Source: Streptomyces exfoliatus (lineage in GTDB: Bacteria > Actinomycetota > Actinomycetes > Streptomycetales > Streptomycetaceae). From it: a stretch of DNA of 64,000 nt. Of this stretch, positions 1-8,219 are shown piece by piece. The DNA lies in NCBI RefSeq assembly GCF_000725545.1, contig NZ_JNZP01000012.1:186001-250000 (forward strand), written 5' to 3'. Position 1 is the stretch's first letter. The number at the start of each line of letters is the position of its first letter. Position numbers and translations under genes: made by a program. The notes under the pieces are model-generated. The model ran no database searches. It worked only from the letters and a program-made list of their open reading frames with translations, and had not been told where the DNA came from.

Positions 1-818
1 CTCCAGTTCACGGTGGATCCGGTGACGAAGCTGTAGGCGTACTTCCGGTAGGTCGCGAGGGCGTCCGTGGAGGGGAGGACGGCGACGGAGAAGTAGTCCT
101 TGCCGCCGAGGCCCGCGGTGATGGTGGAGCCGGAGACGTTCCAGTCGGTGCCGCCGGGCGCGAAGAGGGCGTAGTGGTGTCCGGCGACGGTGATGCCGAG
201 GACGTTGCCCTGGTCGGCGAAGACGGCGGGCGCGGTGGCCGTGGTGATCCGGGCGTCGCCGCCGGAGCCCTTGGCGTACACGAAGGGCATTCCGTGGCCG
301 ATGGTCGTCCGCAGGGTGCGGGCGCCGTCGGACCAGTAGGGGGTGACGGTCCAGTCGGACCAGGCGTCGGCCTTGGTGTCGGGCGAGTTGAGGCCGGTGA
401 GGCCGAGGGTGAGATCGCGCTTGTGGGCGAACTCGTACTGGCGACCCTCACCGACGACGGCGGGGGTGGTCGGATAGCCGATCTCAAGGCCCCCGGACAC
501 GGCCTGGTAGGTCAGCGGATGCCCGTACATGGGGGTGGAGTAGGGGTTGTCCCCGTACCGCTGGTAGGCGAGGGAGGACCACCAGTCGTTCGTGGGGACC
601 GGTTTGCCCTGGGCGGCGGGGGTGACCTTCGGGGTGACGGGCGCACCGGTGTTGGTGGTGGGGCCGGAGGTTCCGGTCGGACGGGTGTCGGAGTAGCTTC
701 CGGCGCCCGTGGGGACGGTGGCGGCGGCGGCCGGGGCGGCGGCGGGGCCGAGTCCCAGGGCGGCGAGGGCGGAGACCAGGACCAGCGCGGCGGCCGGCCT
801 TCTGCGGGGGGCTGGCAT
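1..818 (-). CDS. GH81 endo-beta-1,3-glucanase, N-terminal part (runs off window)
   Basis: Secreted glucan endo-1,3-beta-glucosidase expected to cut beta-1,3-glucans (laminarin, fungal walls) outside the cell. The first ~34 residues are a signal peptide (MPAPRRRP, a long Ala/Leu core, then APAAAA), followed by a Thr/Pro/Gly-rich linker. Residues 77-83 NDWWSSL and 97-102 MYGHPL are the characteristic N-terminal motifs of GH81. Only about 272 codons lie in the window; the catalytic carboxylates are beyond position 1. The ATG at 818 has a GAGGT ribosome site. It diverges from the sugar importer at 1044, and two LacI-type operators sit between them, so both are probably induced by beta-glucan fragments. 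Family call is by motif recognition; substrate is inferred from the family and the neighbouring GH1 gene. Confidence 0.85.
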   Translation of the reverse strand, partial: MPAPRRRPAAALVLVSALAALGLGPAAAPAAAATVPTGAGSYSDTRPTGTSGPTTNTGAPVTPKVTPAAQGKPVPTNDWWSSLAYQRYGDNPYSTPMYGHPLTYQAVSGGLEIGYPTTPAVVGEGRQYEFAHKRDLTLGLTGLNSPDTKADAWSDWTVTPYWSDGARTLRTTIGHGMPFVYAKGSGGDARITTATAPAVFADQGNVLGITVAGHHYALFAPGGTDWNVSGSTITAGLGGKDYFSVAVLPSTDALATYRKYAYSFVTGSTVNW

Positions 819-839
819 GAACGGCACCTCATGTCGTCA

Positions 840-851
840 GAGAGCGCTCTC
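840..851. promoter_or_regulatory. LacI-type operator O1 (GAGAGCGCTCTC)
   Basis: Perfect 12-bp palindrome with the central CG typical of LacI-family operators, 22 bp upstream of the GH81 start. It is the same core as the site at 992-1005. The known Streptomyces CebR site has the related form TGGGAGCGCTCCCA, so the regulator is inferred to be a CebR-like LacI protein; no lacI gene is present in the window. Confidence 0.75.
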
Positions 852-991
852 AGATCGCCGGAAACGTAAAACCGCCGAAACAACTGTGTCAAGAGGTTGA
901 ACACAGGCGGGAGTTGAGAGTGCGTCCCGTCCGTTACGCCTTCGAGCCTTGACGGATGGACTCCTGCACGGGCACGCTCCCCCCGCACGCT

Positions 992-1005
992 TGAGAGCGC
1001 TCTCA
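992..1005. promoter_or_regulatory. LacI-type operator O2 (TGAGAGCGCTCTCA)
   Basis: Perfect 14-bp palindrome 39 bp upstream of the binding-protein start at 1044, sharing its 12-bp core with O1 at 840-851. The two sites lie about 153 bp apart in the divergent promoter region (819-1043), an arrangement that would let one LacI-type repressor control both transcripts, possibly with looping. No other feature is visible in this intergenic stretch. Confidence 0.8.
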
Positions 1006-1043
1006 GAGCCTCTCGCTCGTTCCGGAGCCAAGGGAGGCTTCCC

Positions 1044-2360
1044 ATGCCCATCGCCCGAGCCGCGATCACCACCACGAGAAGAGCCGCCGTCCGCCTGGGA
1101 GCGGTCGCGCTCACCGGAGCCCTGCTCGCCGCCTGCGGAGGCGCCTCGGACGACACCTCCGCCGACGGTGCGGGCGGCGAGGTGACCCTCACCGTCGACC
1201 TGTTCGGTTCCTTCGGATACAAGGAGGCCGGGCTGTACGCCGAGTACGAGAAGCTCCACCCCGGCGTCACCATCAAGCAGACGGACACGGAGGACGAGGC
1301 CGACTACTGGAAGTCCCTCCAGACCCGGCTGGCCGGGGGCGCCGGCCTCGCCGACGTCCAGGGCATCGAGGTCGGCCGGATCGCCTCCGTCGCCCAGCAG
1401 CAGGCCGAACGGTTCGAGGACCTGCGCAAGTACGGCGCGGACGGGCTCAAGGACCAGTTCGCCCCCGCCAAGTGGGCCGCCGCCACCGGCAAGGGCGGCG
1501 AGATCCTCGGACTCGGCACGGACGTCGGCCCCGAGGCCATGTGCTACCGCACCGACCTCTTCAAGGCCGCCGGACTGCCGACCGACCGCGAGGAACTCGC
1601 CCGGAAGTGGGCCACCTGGGACGGCTACCTGGCGCTCGGGAAGCAGTACAAGGCGAAGGCCCCCGGCAAGAGCGCCTGGCTCGACAGCGTCGGCAGCCTC
1701 TACTCGATCATGATCGGGCAGGAGAAGGAGCGGTACTACGACGCCTCCGGGAAGCTGATCTGGGAGGACAACCCCGCCCTGCGCACCGCCTGGGACCACT
1801 CCGTCCAGGCGGCCCAGGACGGTCTGAGCGCCAAGCTCGACCAGTGGTCCCCGCAGTGGAACCAGGCCTTCGCGGCCGGCTCCTTCGCCACCATCCCGTG
1901 CCCCGCGTGGATGCTCGGCTACATCAAGGGCCAGGCCGGTGAGGCCGGCAAGGGCAAGTGGGACGTCGCCGCGCTGCCCGGCGGCGCGGGCAACTGGGGC
2001 GGCTCCTACCTGGCGGTGCCCAAGGCCGCCAAGCACAAGAAGGAGGCGTACGAGCTGGTGAAGTGGCTGACCGCCCCCGAGCAGCAGGCCCGGCTCTTCG
2101 AGAAGCAGGGCAACTTCCCCTCCGCCACGGGCGCCATCGCGAAGGTCGCCGACGCCAAGGACCCGTTCTTCTCCGACGCCCCGATCGGCCGGATCTTCGG
2201 CGAGGCGGCGAAGGCGGCCCCCGTCCAGGTGCTCGGCGTGCACGACCAGAACATCGCGCAGCAGATCACGAACGCGCTGAGCGAGGTGGAGCGGAAGGGG
2301 ACCTCGCCCGAGAAGGCCTGGTCGAACGCCAAGAAGGGCGTCGCGAACACGATCGGCTGA
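1044..2360 (+). CDS. Sugar ABC transporter substrate-binding lipoprotein
   Basis: Extracytoplasmic solute-binding protein (family 1, MalE/CebE-like), 438 aa, that would capture an oligosaccharide at the membrane surface and deliver it to the permeases encoded at 2546 and 3508. The N-terminus has an Arg-rich leader, a hydrophobic core and the lipobox LLAAC followed by a Gly/Ser/Asp-rich linker, so it should be lipid-anchored. The ATG at 1044 follows an AGGGAGG ribosome site. Gene order (binding protein, MalF-type, MalG-type permease, beta-glucosidase) matches the Streptomyces ceb/bgl pattern, and the nearby GH81 gene suggests laminari-oligosaccharides or cellobiose-like glucosides as substrate. 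No ATPase gene is present; Streptomyces importers of this type share MsiK. Confidence 0.88.
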   Translation: MPIARAAITTTRRAAVRLGAVALTGALLAACGGASDDTSADGAGGEVTLTVDLFGSFGYKEAGLYAEYEKLHPGVTIKQTDTEDEADYWKSLQTRLAGGAGLADVQGIEVGRIASVAQQQAERFEDLRKYGADGLKDQFAPAKWAAATGKGGEILGLGTDVGPEAMCYRTDLFKAAGLPTDREELARKWATWDGYLALGKQYKAKAPGKSAWLDSVGSLYSIMIGQEKERYYDASGKLIWEDNPALRTAWDHSVQAAQDGLSAKLDQWSPQWNQAFAAGSFATIPCPAWMLGYIKGQAGEAGKGKWDVAALPGGAGNWGGSYLAVPKAAKHKKEAYELVKWLTAPEQQARLFEKQGNFPSATGAIAKVADAKDPFFSDAPIGRIFGEAAKAAPVQVLGVHDQNIAQQITNALSEVERKGTSPEKAWSNAKKGVANTIG

Positions 2361-2423
2361 CGGGCGGCGACGGGCCGGCGGACGCGCGCCGGCCTACCTG
2401 CCCGCTCCCCCACGCCTCCTCGA

Positions 2424-2515
2424 ACACGCCTCCTCAGGCAGGCCTCCTCCCGTACGCCTCCACCCTCCCTGCCTCGGACACGCCTCCTCAGTCACGCCTC
2501 CTCCCGTACGCCTCC
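2424..2515. repeat. 54-bp-period direct repeat between binding protein and permease
   Basis: Two copies of a 38-bp sequence (2424-2461 and 2478-2515) that differ at only a few positions in the middle; each ends in GCCTCCTCCCGTACGCCTCC. A further ACGCCTCCT copy lies at 2412-2420. The repeat fills most of the 185-bp gap between 2360 and 2546 and could set the transcript ratio between binding protein and permeases, but no stem-loop is obvious. Confidence 0.8.
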
Positions 2516-2545
2516 GCCCCCGCTCCCCTCCGAAGGGCCCGCCCC

Positions 2546-3511
2546 GTGACCCTCATCGCATCCGAGAGCCCGGCGCCGCCGAGGCCGGTTCCGCCGCCCG
2601 CGCGGCGGGGATCCGCCCGGCGGGCCTGGCAGACGTTCTCGCCGTACGCCTACCTCGCCCCGTTCTTCACCCTGTTCGCCGCCTTCGGCCTCTTCCCGCT
2701 GATCTACACGGCCTTCGTCTCGCTGTACCGGGTGGAACTCCAGACGCCCGGCGAGATGGAGTGGCGCGGTCTCGGCAACTACACCGCCCTCTTCGGCGAC
2801 GAGTACTTCTGGACCTCCCTGCGCAACACGTTCACCATCGGTGTGCTGTCCACCGTTCCGCAGCTCGTCATGGCCCTGGGCCTCGCGCATCTGCTGAACT
2901 ACCGCATGCGCGGCCGCACGTTCCTGCGGACCGCGGTCCTCCTGCCGTACGCGACCTCGGTGGCCGCGGCCACCCTCGTCTTCGCCCAGCTCTTCGGGCG
3001 GGACTTCGGGCTGATCAACTACGCCCTGGGCCTGGTCGGCATCGACCCCGTCGACTGGCAGAACGGCACGGTCGCCTCGCAGATCGCCGTGTCCACGGTC
3101 GTGATCTGGCGCTGGACCGGCTACAACGCGCTGATCTACCTGGCGGGCATGCAGTCGATCCCCCACGAGCTGTACGAGGCGGCCGCGATGGACGGGGCCT
3201 CGCGGTGGCGCCAGTTCTTCCACGTGACGCTGCCGGGCCTGCGGCCCACCATCGTGTTCACCGTCATCGTCTCGACGATCGGCGCGACCCAGCTGTTCGG
3301 GGAGCCGCTGCTGCTCGAAGGGTCGATCTCGGGCGGCATCTCGCACCAGTACCAGACGCTCGGCCTGTACATGTACGAGCAGGGCTGGGGCTTCTTCCAC
3401 CTGGGCAGGGCCGCCGCCATCGCCTGGGTGATGTTCCTGCTCATCGTGGTGCTCGTCGGGGCCAACGCCCTGATCGTGCGCCGCCGTTCCCGCAAGGAGG
3501 CCGGCCGATGA
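2546..3511 (+). CDS. Sugar ABC transporter permease, MalF type
   Basis: Inner-membrane permease, 321 aa, with about six transmembrane segments after a Pro/Arg-rich cytoplasmic N-terminus. The EAA loop that contacts the ATPase is visible as [20 protein letters not shown]. The GTG at 2546 is chosen because it lies just after the spacer and 8 nt after GAAGGG; the reading frame is open further upstream but only as low-complexity translation of the repeat. It ends in a 4-bp ATGA overlap with the next permease, so the two should be translationally coupled and form a heterodimeric channel. Confidence 0.88.
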   Translation: MTLIASESPAPPRPVPPPARRGSARRAWQTFSPYAYLAPFFTLFAAFGLFPLIYTAFVSLYRVELQTPGEMEWRGLGNYTALFGDEYFWTSLRNTFTIGVLSTVPQLVMALGLAHLLNYRMRGRTFLRTAVLLPYATSVAAATLVFAQLFGRDFGLINYALGLVGIDPVDWQNGTVASQIAVSTVVIWRWTGYNALIYLAGMQSIPHELYEAAAMDGASRWRQFFHVTLPGLRPTIVFTVIVSTIGATQLFGEPLLLEGSISGGISHQYQTLGLYMYEQGWGFFHLGRAAAIAWVMFLLIVVLVGANALIVRRRSRKEAGR

Positions 3512-4446
3512 CCGCGCCGACCGCCCCGGCGGCCACCCCGGCCCCGACCGGACCCACCGACCCGGGGACCACTCCCCCGGCCCCCGTACGCGCGCGCGTG
3601 CCCCGGCGCGGGGCCCGCCGGGCCGGCCGCACCCTGCACGCCGGTCCGCTCGCCTACGCGATCCTGATCGTCGCCGTGCTCTTCTCCGCCTTCCCCTTCT
3701 ACTGGACGATCGTCGCCGCGAGCCGCTCCAACGCCGACCTGGCGAAGGTCCCGCCGGCCCTGCTGCCCGGACCGAACCTGATCAAGAACTTCGAGGCCGT
3801 CCTCGAAGAGGCGGACATCGGCAAGGCCCTCCTCAACTCGCTCATCGTCTCCGGATCGATCACCCTCGGCACCGTGCTGTGCTGCACGCTCGCCGGTTTC
3901 GCCTTCGCCAAGCTGAGGTTCCGGGGCCGGGGCGCGCTGCTCGCGATCACCGTCGGCACCATGATGATCCCGCCGCAGCTGGGCGTGATCCCGCTGTTCA
4001 TGCTGATCGCCGAGCTCGGCTGGGTGAACCAGCTCCAGGCGGTGATCCTGCCGGGCCTGGTGTCCGCGTTCGGGGTGTTCTTCATGCGCCAGTACCTGAC
4101 GCAGGCGCTGCCGGACGAGCTGATCGAGGCCGCCCGCGTCGACGGCGCCTCCACCGCCCGGATCTTCTGGTCGATCGTGGTGCCGATCGCGCGGCCCGGC
4201 ATGGCCGTCCTCGGCCTGCTGACCTTCATGGCCGCGTGGAACGACTTCTTCTGGCCGGTCGTCGCCCTCACGTCGTCCGAGCCCACCGTCCAGGTCGCCC
4301 TGCGTCAGCTCGGCGGCGGCTACGTCCACGACCAGTCCGTGATCATGGCCGGCACGCTGCTCGGCACCCTGCCGGTGCTGCTGGTCTTCGGCCTGCTCGG
4401 CCGGCAGATCGTCGGCGGCATCATGCAGGGCGCGGTCAAGGGCTGA
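3508..4446 (+). CDS. Sugar ABC transporter permease, MalG type
   Basis: Second inner-membrane permease, 312 aa. After a Pro/Thr-rich N-terminus (about 35 residues) there are six hydrophobic segments, and the EAA loop reads [20 protein letters not shown]. The ATG at 3508 overlaps the stop of the preceding permease and is served by AAGGAGG at 3494-3500. It works with the permease at 2546 and the lipoprotein at 1044; the ATPase is expected to be the shared MsiK encoded elsewhere, which is established for ceb/mal/bxl-type importers in this genus and inferred here. Confidence 0.9.
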   Translation: MTAPTAPAATPAPTGPTDPGTTPPAPVRARVPRRGARRAGRTLHAGPLAYAILIVAVLFSAFPFYWTIVAASRSNADLAKVPPALLPGPNLIKNFEAVLEEADIGKALLNSLIVSGSITLGTVLCCTLAGFAFAKLRFRGRGALLAITVGTMMIPPQLGVIPLFMLIAELGWVNQLQAVILPGLVSAFGVFFMRQYLTQALPDELIEAARVDGASTARIFWSIVVPIARPGMAVLGLLTFMAAWNDFFWPVVALTSSEPTVQVALRQLGGGYVHDQSVIMAGTLLGTLPVLLVFGLLGRQIVGGIMQGAVKG

Positions 4447-4529
4447 TCGACGGAACAACGGCCGCTCCGGGTCGACCGGCGCTCCACCCGCCCCACCCCA
4501 GACGTCTCACTCCAGGGAGTTCCCACCCC

Positions 4530-5936
4530 ATGACCGCGCTCGACGCCCGCACCGACACCACGACCGTCCTCCGTTTCCCCGAGGGCTTCCGCTGGGGCAC
4601 CGCCACGGCCGCCTACCAGATCGAGGGGGCCGCGACGGAGGACGGCCGCACGCCCTCCATCTGGGACACCTTCAGCCGCACACCCGGCAAGGTCCGCAAC
4701 GGCGACACCGGTGACATCGCCGCCGACCACTACCACCGGGTCGACGAGGACGTCGCCCTGATGCGGCGCCTCGGCGTCACCGACTACCGCTTCTCGATCG
4801 CCTGGCCCCGGGTCCAGCCGACCGGACGCGGACCCGCCGTCCGCAAGGGCCTGGACTTCTACCGGCGCCTCGCCGACCGGCTCCTGGAGGCCGGCATCCG
4901 CCCGGTGGCGACGCTCTACCACTGGGACCTGCCGCAGGAGCTGCAGGACGCGGGCGGCTGGCCGCACCGGGAGACCGCGTACCGCTTCGCCGAGTACGCG
5001 GGCATCATGGCGGACGCGCTCGGCGACCGGGTGGCGACCTGGACCACGCTCAACGAGCCCTGGTGCGCGGCCTTCCTCGGCTACGGCAGCGGCGAGCACG
5101 CGCCGGGGCACACCAGCGCGCTCGAGTCGCTGCGTGCCGCCCACCACCTCAACCTCGCGCACGGGCTCGCGGCCCGTACGCTCCGGGGCGCGCTGCCCGC
5201 TGCGTCGGAGGTGTCCCTCACCCTCAACCTCCATGCGGTACGGGCCCTCTCGCAGGCCCCCGAGGACGTGGACGCGGCCCGCCGCATCGACGCGGTCGCC
5301 AACCGGATCTTCCTCGATCCCGTCTTCCACGGCCGGCTGCCGGAGGACCTGGTCCGCGACACGGCGCCGGTCACGGACTGGTCCTTCGTCCGGGACGGCG
5401 ACCTGGCGACGGCGGCCGCGCCGCTCGACTTCCTCGGCATCAACTACTACTCGCCCTCCGTCGTCGCGGCGGGCGCCTCCGGATCGCCGTCGGCGTGGGC
5501 GGGCGCGGAGCAGCACGTCCGGTTCGAGCCCGCGCCCGGTCCGCGCACCGCCATGGACTGGCCCGTGGACGCGGACGGGCTGCACGAACTCCTCGTCAGG
5601 CTGCGGGACGAACTGCCCGGCGTCCCCCTGATGATCACCGAGAACGGCGCGGCGTACGACGACTACGCCGACCCCTCCGGGAACGTGAAGGACCCGGAGC
5701 GGGTGGCCTATCTGCACGCGCACCTGGCGGCGGTGCACCGCGCCCTCGCCGACGGCGCCGACGTGCGCGGGTACTTCCTGTGGTCGCTCCTGGACAACTT
5801 CGAGTGGGCGTACGGCTACAGCAAGCGGTTCGGCATCGTGCACGTGGACTTCGCGACACAGCGCCGCACGCTCAAGGACAGCGCCCGCTGGTACGCGGAG
5901 GTCATCACCCGAGGGGGCATCACGGAGGCGCCCTAG
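4530..5936 (+). CDS. GH1 beta-glucosidase
   Basis: Intracellular family-1 beta-glucosidase, 468 aa (normal GH1 length), hydrolysing imported beta-glucosides by the retaining mechanism. The acid/base Glu is E176 in WTTLNEPW and the nucleophile is E371 in ITENG; the N-terminal [14 protein letters not shown] and the FLGINYY stretch also fit GH1. There is no signal peptide, consistent with cleavage after import. The ATG at 4530 follows CAGGGAG. It lies 83 bp downstream of the permease and is the last gene of the importer operon. Its TAG stop (5934-5936) is formed by the CTAG end of the repeat element 5933-6013. Confidence 0.92.
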   Translation: MTALDARTDTTTVLRFPEGFRWGTATAAYQIEGAATEDGRTPSIWDTFSRTPGKVRNGDTGDIAADHYHRVDEDVALMRRLGVTDYRFSIAWPRVQPTGRGPAVRKGLDFYRRLADRLLEAGIRPVATLYHWDLPQELQDAGGWPHRETAYRFAEYAGIMADALGDRVATWTTLNEPWCAAFLGYGSGEHAPGHTSALESLRAAHHLNLAHGLAARTLRGALPAASEVSLTLNLHAVRALSQAPEDVDAARRIDAVANRIFLDPVFHGRLPEDLVRDTAPVTDWSFVRDGDLATAAAPLDFLGINYYSPSVVAAGASGSPSAWAGAEQHVRFEPAPGPRTAMDWPVDADGLHELLVRLRDELPGVPLMITENGAAYDDYADPSGNVKDPERVAYLHAHLAAVHRALADGADVRGYFLWSLLDNFEWAYGYSKRFGIVHVDFATQRRTLKDSARWYAEVITRGGITEAP

Positions 5937-6013
5937 GGGCTGTCTTGTCGATGAGTCCGGATCAGACCGGTCAGATCCCGCGAGCCCGGCATGATCCGAG
6001 CGAGAGGCCCTAG
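5933..6013. mobile_element. CTAG-ended inverted-repeat element, short copy
   Basis: An 81-bp intergenic element that begins and ends with CTAG, a tetranucleotide that is usually rare in Streptomyces. Its right end, read on the minus strand, matches the left end of the element at 19987-20183 at 35 of 37 positions. The left end is a weaker inverted match. The left CTAG provides the TAG stop of the GH1 gene, and the right CTAG provides the TAG stop of the esterase gene on the other strand. There is no coding capacity. Interpretation as a MITE-like or IS-remnant repeat is inference. Confidence 0.6.
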
Positions 6014-7293
6014 TGCTGGGCGTCCTTGACGAACACGATGCCGTCGCTGTCCCCCAGGTGCTCCGGGTCGAACGGGGCGTAGCCGAACCAGGGGGACACG
6101 CGGGGTGCGGGGCGGGTGTCACCGAGGACGGTGGCCAGGCGCCGGGCGTCGACCAGGCTGTCCTCCGGCAGGGCGTAGAGGAGCCCTTCGATCGTGTCGG
6201 CCTCCGGCACGTCGACCCCCTGGTGCCTGATCGTGCCGAGGGCCGTGCTGACGAAGGCGTATTCCGCGCCCAGTTCTGCGCTCACCAGCGCTCCGGCGCT
6301 CCACCACTCCAGCGGCGCCCCGCCCATCCGCATCGTGCTCTCCTCCCGCTGGAGATGGGAGTTGTGGGCGTACACGAGGACCGGGCCCCGTGCGGCGACG
6401 GCGAGGAGGTTGTGGGCCATCATCTGGTCCCGGACGCCGACGAGCCGGGTCAGGCGGGCCGGTGAGACGTCTGCCATCCAGTAGTGGTAGCGCAGCAGCC
6501 CGAGGGCGGTGCGCCCGTGCAGTCGCGCCCGGTCCCAGGCGTCCGGCGAGGTCGCCGCGATCAGCCGCGGTGTCCACGCGTCGAGCAGCGCCGTCAGTTC
6601 GTCGGCGAGCAGCCGCAGCTCGCCGGCCTCGGCCGACCTGCCCACGGACCGGGACGGGTCCCTCATCGCGGCGGGTTCGGTCCACCGGTCGTCGGTGCCG
6701 AGCAGGTGGTCGAGCGTCTCGGTGGTGCAGGGGAGCAGGTCCGCGTCCAGCCGGGCCGCGAGGTAGCCGTGGAGCGCGGTGAGGGCCTGCCGGGGACTCT
6801 CGGCGGCGGCGATCTCCAGCGGGCCGTCGAATCCGGCGAAGCGGAGCCGGTCGGACACGGGCCGGCCCTCGTTGTGGGCGCGCATCCAGCGCACGAGTGC
6901 GCGATTGGCCGGCGAGGCGCCCCAGCCGTGGCTGAAGCCGTGCTCCATGACCTCGTCGAGCGTGCCCTTCCCGGAGGTGACGTGATCGTCGACGAGCAGT
7001 CCCCTGACGCAGTCGCTCTCGATCGCGATCGTCCGGTAGCCCTCCTGCTCGACGAGTTGCCGGAACAGGTCGTTGCGCAGTTCGAGCAGGGTCTCCTCAC
7101 CGTGGGTGGGCTCGCCGAGGGCGAGCATCCGGGGCCGGGCCTGGAGCATGCCCATGACGGCGGCGGCGTCGAGGGTGTGGGCGGCGCTCTCGATGGCAGC
7201 GCTCTCGACCGCGGTCTCGATGTCAGCGCTCTGGGCGTCAGCGGTCCGGAGGTCAGCGGTCTGCAGGTCAGCGGTGTTGGTGTCGGTCGCCAT
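6010..7293 (-). CDS. Erythromycin esterase family protein
   Basis: Member of the EreA/EreB-like family (succinoglycan-biosynthesis-like hydrolases), 427 aa. The family motif is visible as LALGEPTHGEE (residues 57-67), with AIESD and YAHNSHL further on; the conserved His and Glu residues form the metal-free active site in EreB-type enzymes. Many members do not confer macrolide resistance, so the substrate is unknown. The ATG at 7293 is preferred over one 60 nt upstream because the upstream one overlaps the start of the divergent regulator. Residues 7-38 are six degenerate pentapeptide repeats. The divergent MerR-type regulator and the dyad at 7313-7330 suggest inducible control. Confidence 0.82.
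   Translation of the reverse strand: MATDTNTADLQTADLRTADAQSADIETAVESAAIESAAHTLDAAAVMGMLQARPRMLALGEPTHGEETLLELRNDLFRQLVEQEGYRTIAIESDCVRGLLVDDHVTSGKGTLDEVMEHGFSHGWGASPANRALVRWMRAHNEGRPVSDRLRFAGFDGPLEIAAAESPRQALTALHGYLAARLDADLLPCTTETLDHLLGTDDRWTEPAAMRDPSRSVGRSAEAGELRLLADELTALLDAWTPRLIAATSPDAWDRARLHGRTALGLLRYHYWMADVSPARLTRLVGVRDQMMAHNLLAVAARGPVLVYAHNSHLQREESTMRMGGAPLEWWSAGALVSAELGAEYAFVSTALGTIRHQGVDVPEADTIEGLLYALPEDSLVDARRLATVLGDTRPAPRVSPWFGYAPFDPEHLGDSDGIVFVKDAQH
7180..7275 (-). repeat. 15-bp tandem repeats encoding pentapeptide repeats
   Basis: About six copies of a 15-bp unit near the 5' end of the esterase gene. They encode degenerate pentapeptide units of the ADLxT/ADIxT type (TADLQ, TADLR, TADAQ, SADIE and so on). 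The stretch precedes the catalytic domain. Since the unit is a whole number of codons, copy-number change would keep the frame. Confidence 0.75.
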
Positions 7294-7312
7294 GCCTTCA
7301 ACGCTATCGCTG

Positions 7313-7330
7313 AACTCTCGGTTGAGACTT
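7313..7330. promoter_or_regulatory. 18-bp dyad between esterase and MerR genes
   Basis: The sequence reads AACTCTC, 4 bp, GAGACTT: an inverted repeat broken only at one symmetric base pair and the 4-bp centre. It lies in the 58-bp gap between the two divergent starts (7293 and 7352), so it is the likely operator of the double-HTH regulator at 7352. I could not place convincing -35/-10 boxes around it. Confidence 0.6.
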
Positions 7331-7351
7331 TCCCGCGATATCGTCGGCCTC

Positions 7352-8092
7352 ATGGGGCAAAACCTTCAAACCGGTGGAAGGCTCAGGCCGATCGACCTGG
7401 CGCGCGGGCACGGTCTGTCCACGCAGGCGATCAGGAACTACGAGGAGGCCGGGATCCTTCCGGCCGCCGGTCGCACACCCCACGGCTACCGCACCTACAC
7501 CGCACTGCACGCGGCGGCCCTGCGCGCGTTTCTCGCGCTGGTGCCGGGTCACGGCCACCGGACGGCGACGTCGATCATGCGGGCCGTGAACCAGGGGGCG
7601 GTGGAGGAGGCGTTCCGCCTCATCGACGAGAGCCATGCCGGGCTCCTCGACGACCGGCAGACCCTCCAGGCCGTGGAGAGCGCCCTCCGGGACCTGACGG
7701 CGGGCGCGGAGACCGCACCCGCCGCCACATCCGGACCCGGTGGCACGTTCGTCGGACCGCTGGCGCGGAGGCTCGGAATCCGGCCCGCGACGCTGCGCAA
7801 GTGGGAGCAGGCCGGCCTGGTGAGCCCGCGCCGTGATCCTCGGACCGGATACCGCGTCTACGACGAGGCGGACGTACGGGACGCCCGCCTGGCCCGTCAA
7901 CTCCGCCGGGGCGGCTATCCGTTGGAGCGGATCGCGCGACTGATCGCCCATGTGCGGGCGGCCGGCGGCCTCGAGCCGCTTGCGGCCGCGCTGTCCGACT
8001 GGCACGGGCGCCTGTCCGCCCGTGGACGGGCGATGCTGGCCGGGGCGGCGGAGCTGGAGGCGTATCTCCGCGAGCTCCCGGAGAACGCCTGA
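7352..8092 (+). CDS. MerR-type regulator with two HTH domains (TioE-like)
   Basis: Cytoplasmic DNA-binding protein of 246 aa with two complete MerR-type winged helices. The first is residues ~12-60 (LSTQAIRNYEEAGILP ... YRTY) and the second ~130-185 (IRPATLRKWEQAGLVSP ... GYRVYDEADV). Duplicated-HTH regulators of this kind are known in Streptomyces as the TioE family. There is no Cys-rich metal site, so the inducer is probably organic. The ATG at 7352 has no clear ribosome site and may be read from a leaderless or very short leader. It diverges from the esterase gene, its likely target, with a shared dyad between them. Confidence 0.82.
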   Translation: MGQNLQTGGRLRPIDLARGHGLSTQAIRNYEEAGILPAAGRTPHGYRTYTALHAAALRAFLALVPGHGHRTATSIMRAVNQGAVEEAFRLIDESHAGLLDDRQTLQAVESALRDLTAGAETAPAATSGPGGTFVGPLARRLGIRPATLRKWEQAGLVSPRRDPRTGYRVYDEADVRDARLARQLRRGGYPLERIARLIAHVRAAGGLEPLAAALSDWHGRLSARGRAMLAGAAELEAYLRELPENA

Positions 8093-8100
8093 ACGGACGA

Positions 8101-8136
8101 GGGGTGTCGCCGCCCCCTCGGGCACGGCGACACCCC
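8101..8136. terminator. Bidirectional hairpin terminator
   Basis: Perfect 12-bp stem, GGGGTGTCGCCG at 8101-8112 pairing with CGGCGACACCCC at 8125-8136, loop of 12 nt, no U-run, as usual for Streptomyces. It sits 8 bp after the MerR stop and between convergent genes. Confidence 0.8.
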
Positions 8137-8206
8137 CCGTCCGGACGCGCCGCCCCCCGTTCAGCGCCGCCCCCGTCCGGACGCGACGCCCCCCGTTCAG
8201 CACCGC
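8135..8206. repeat. Two tandem 36-bp units
   Basis: Two adjacent copies (8135-8170, 8171-8206) sharing CCCCGTCCGGACGCG and CGCCCCCCGTTCAGC, with only two or three substitutions. They follow the terminator in the gap between the convergent MerR and protease genes. No function is evident. Confidence 0.75.
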
Positions 8207-8219
8207 CGGAGCACGGTCG

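Noticed and set aside
1..5936. Calling the sugar importer cebEFG
   Set aside because: The operator differs from the CebR consensus, a GH81 glucanase is divergent, and no cebR gene is visible; cellobiose specificity cannot be read from sequence.
6010..7293. Calling the esterase-family gene a macrolide resistance gene (ereA/ereB)
   Set aside because: The family motif is present, but many members have no resistance function and no macrolide cluster is nearby.
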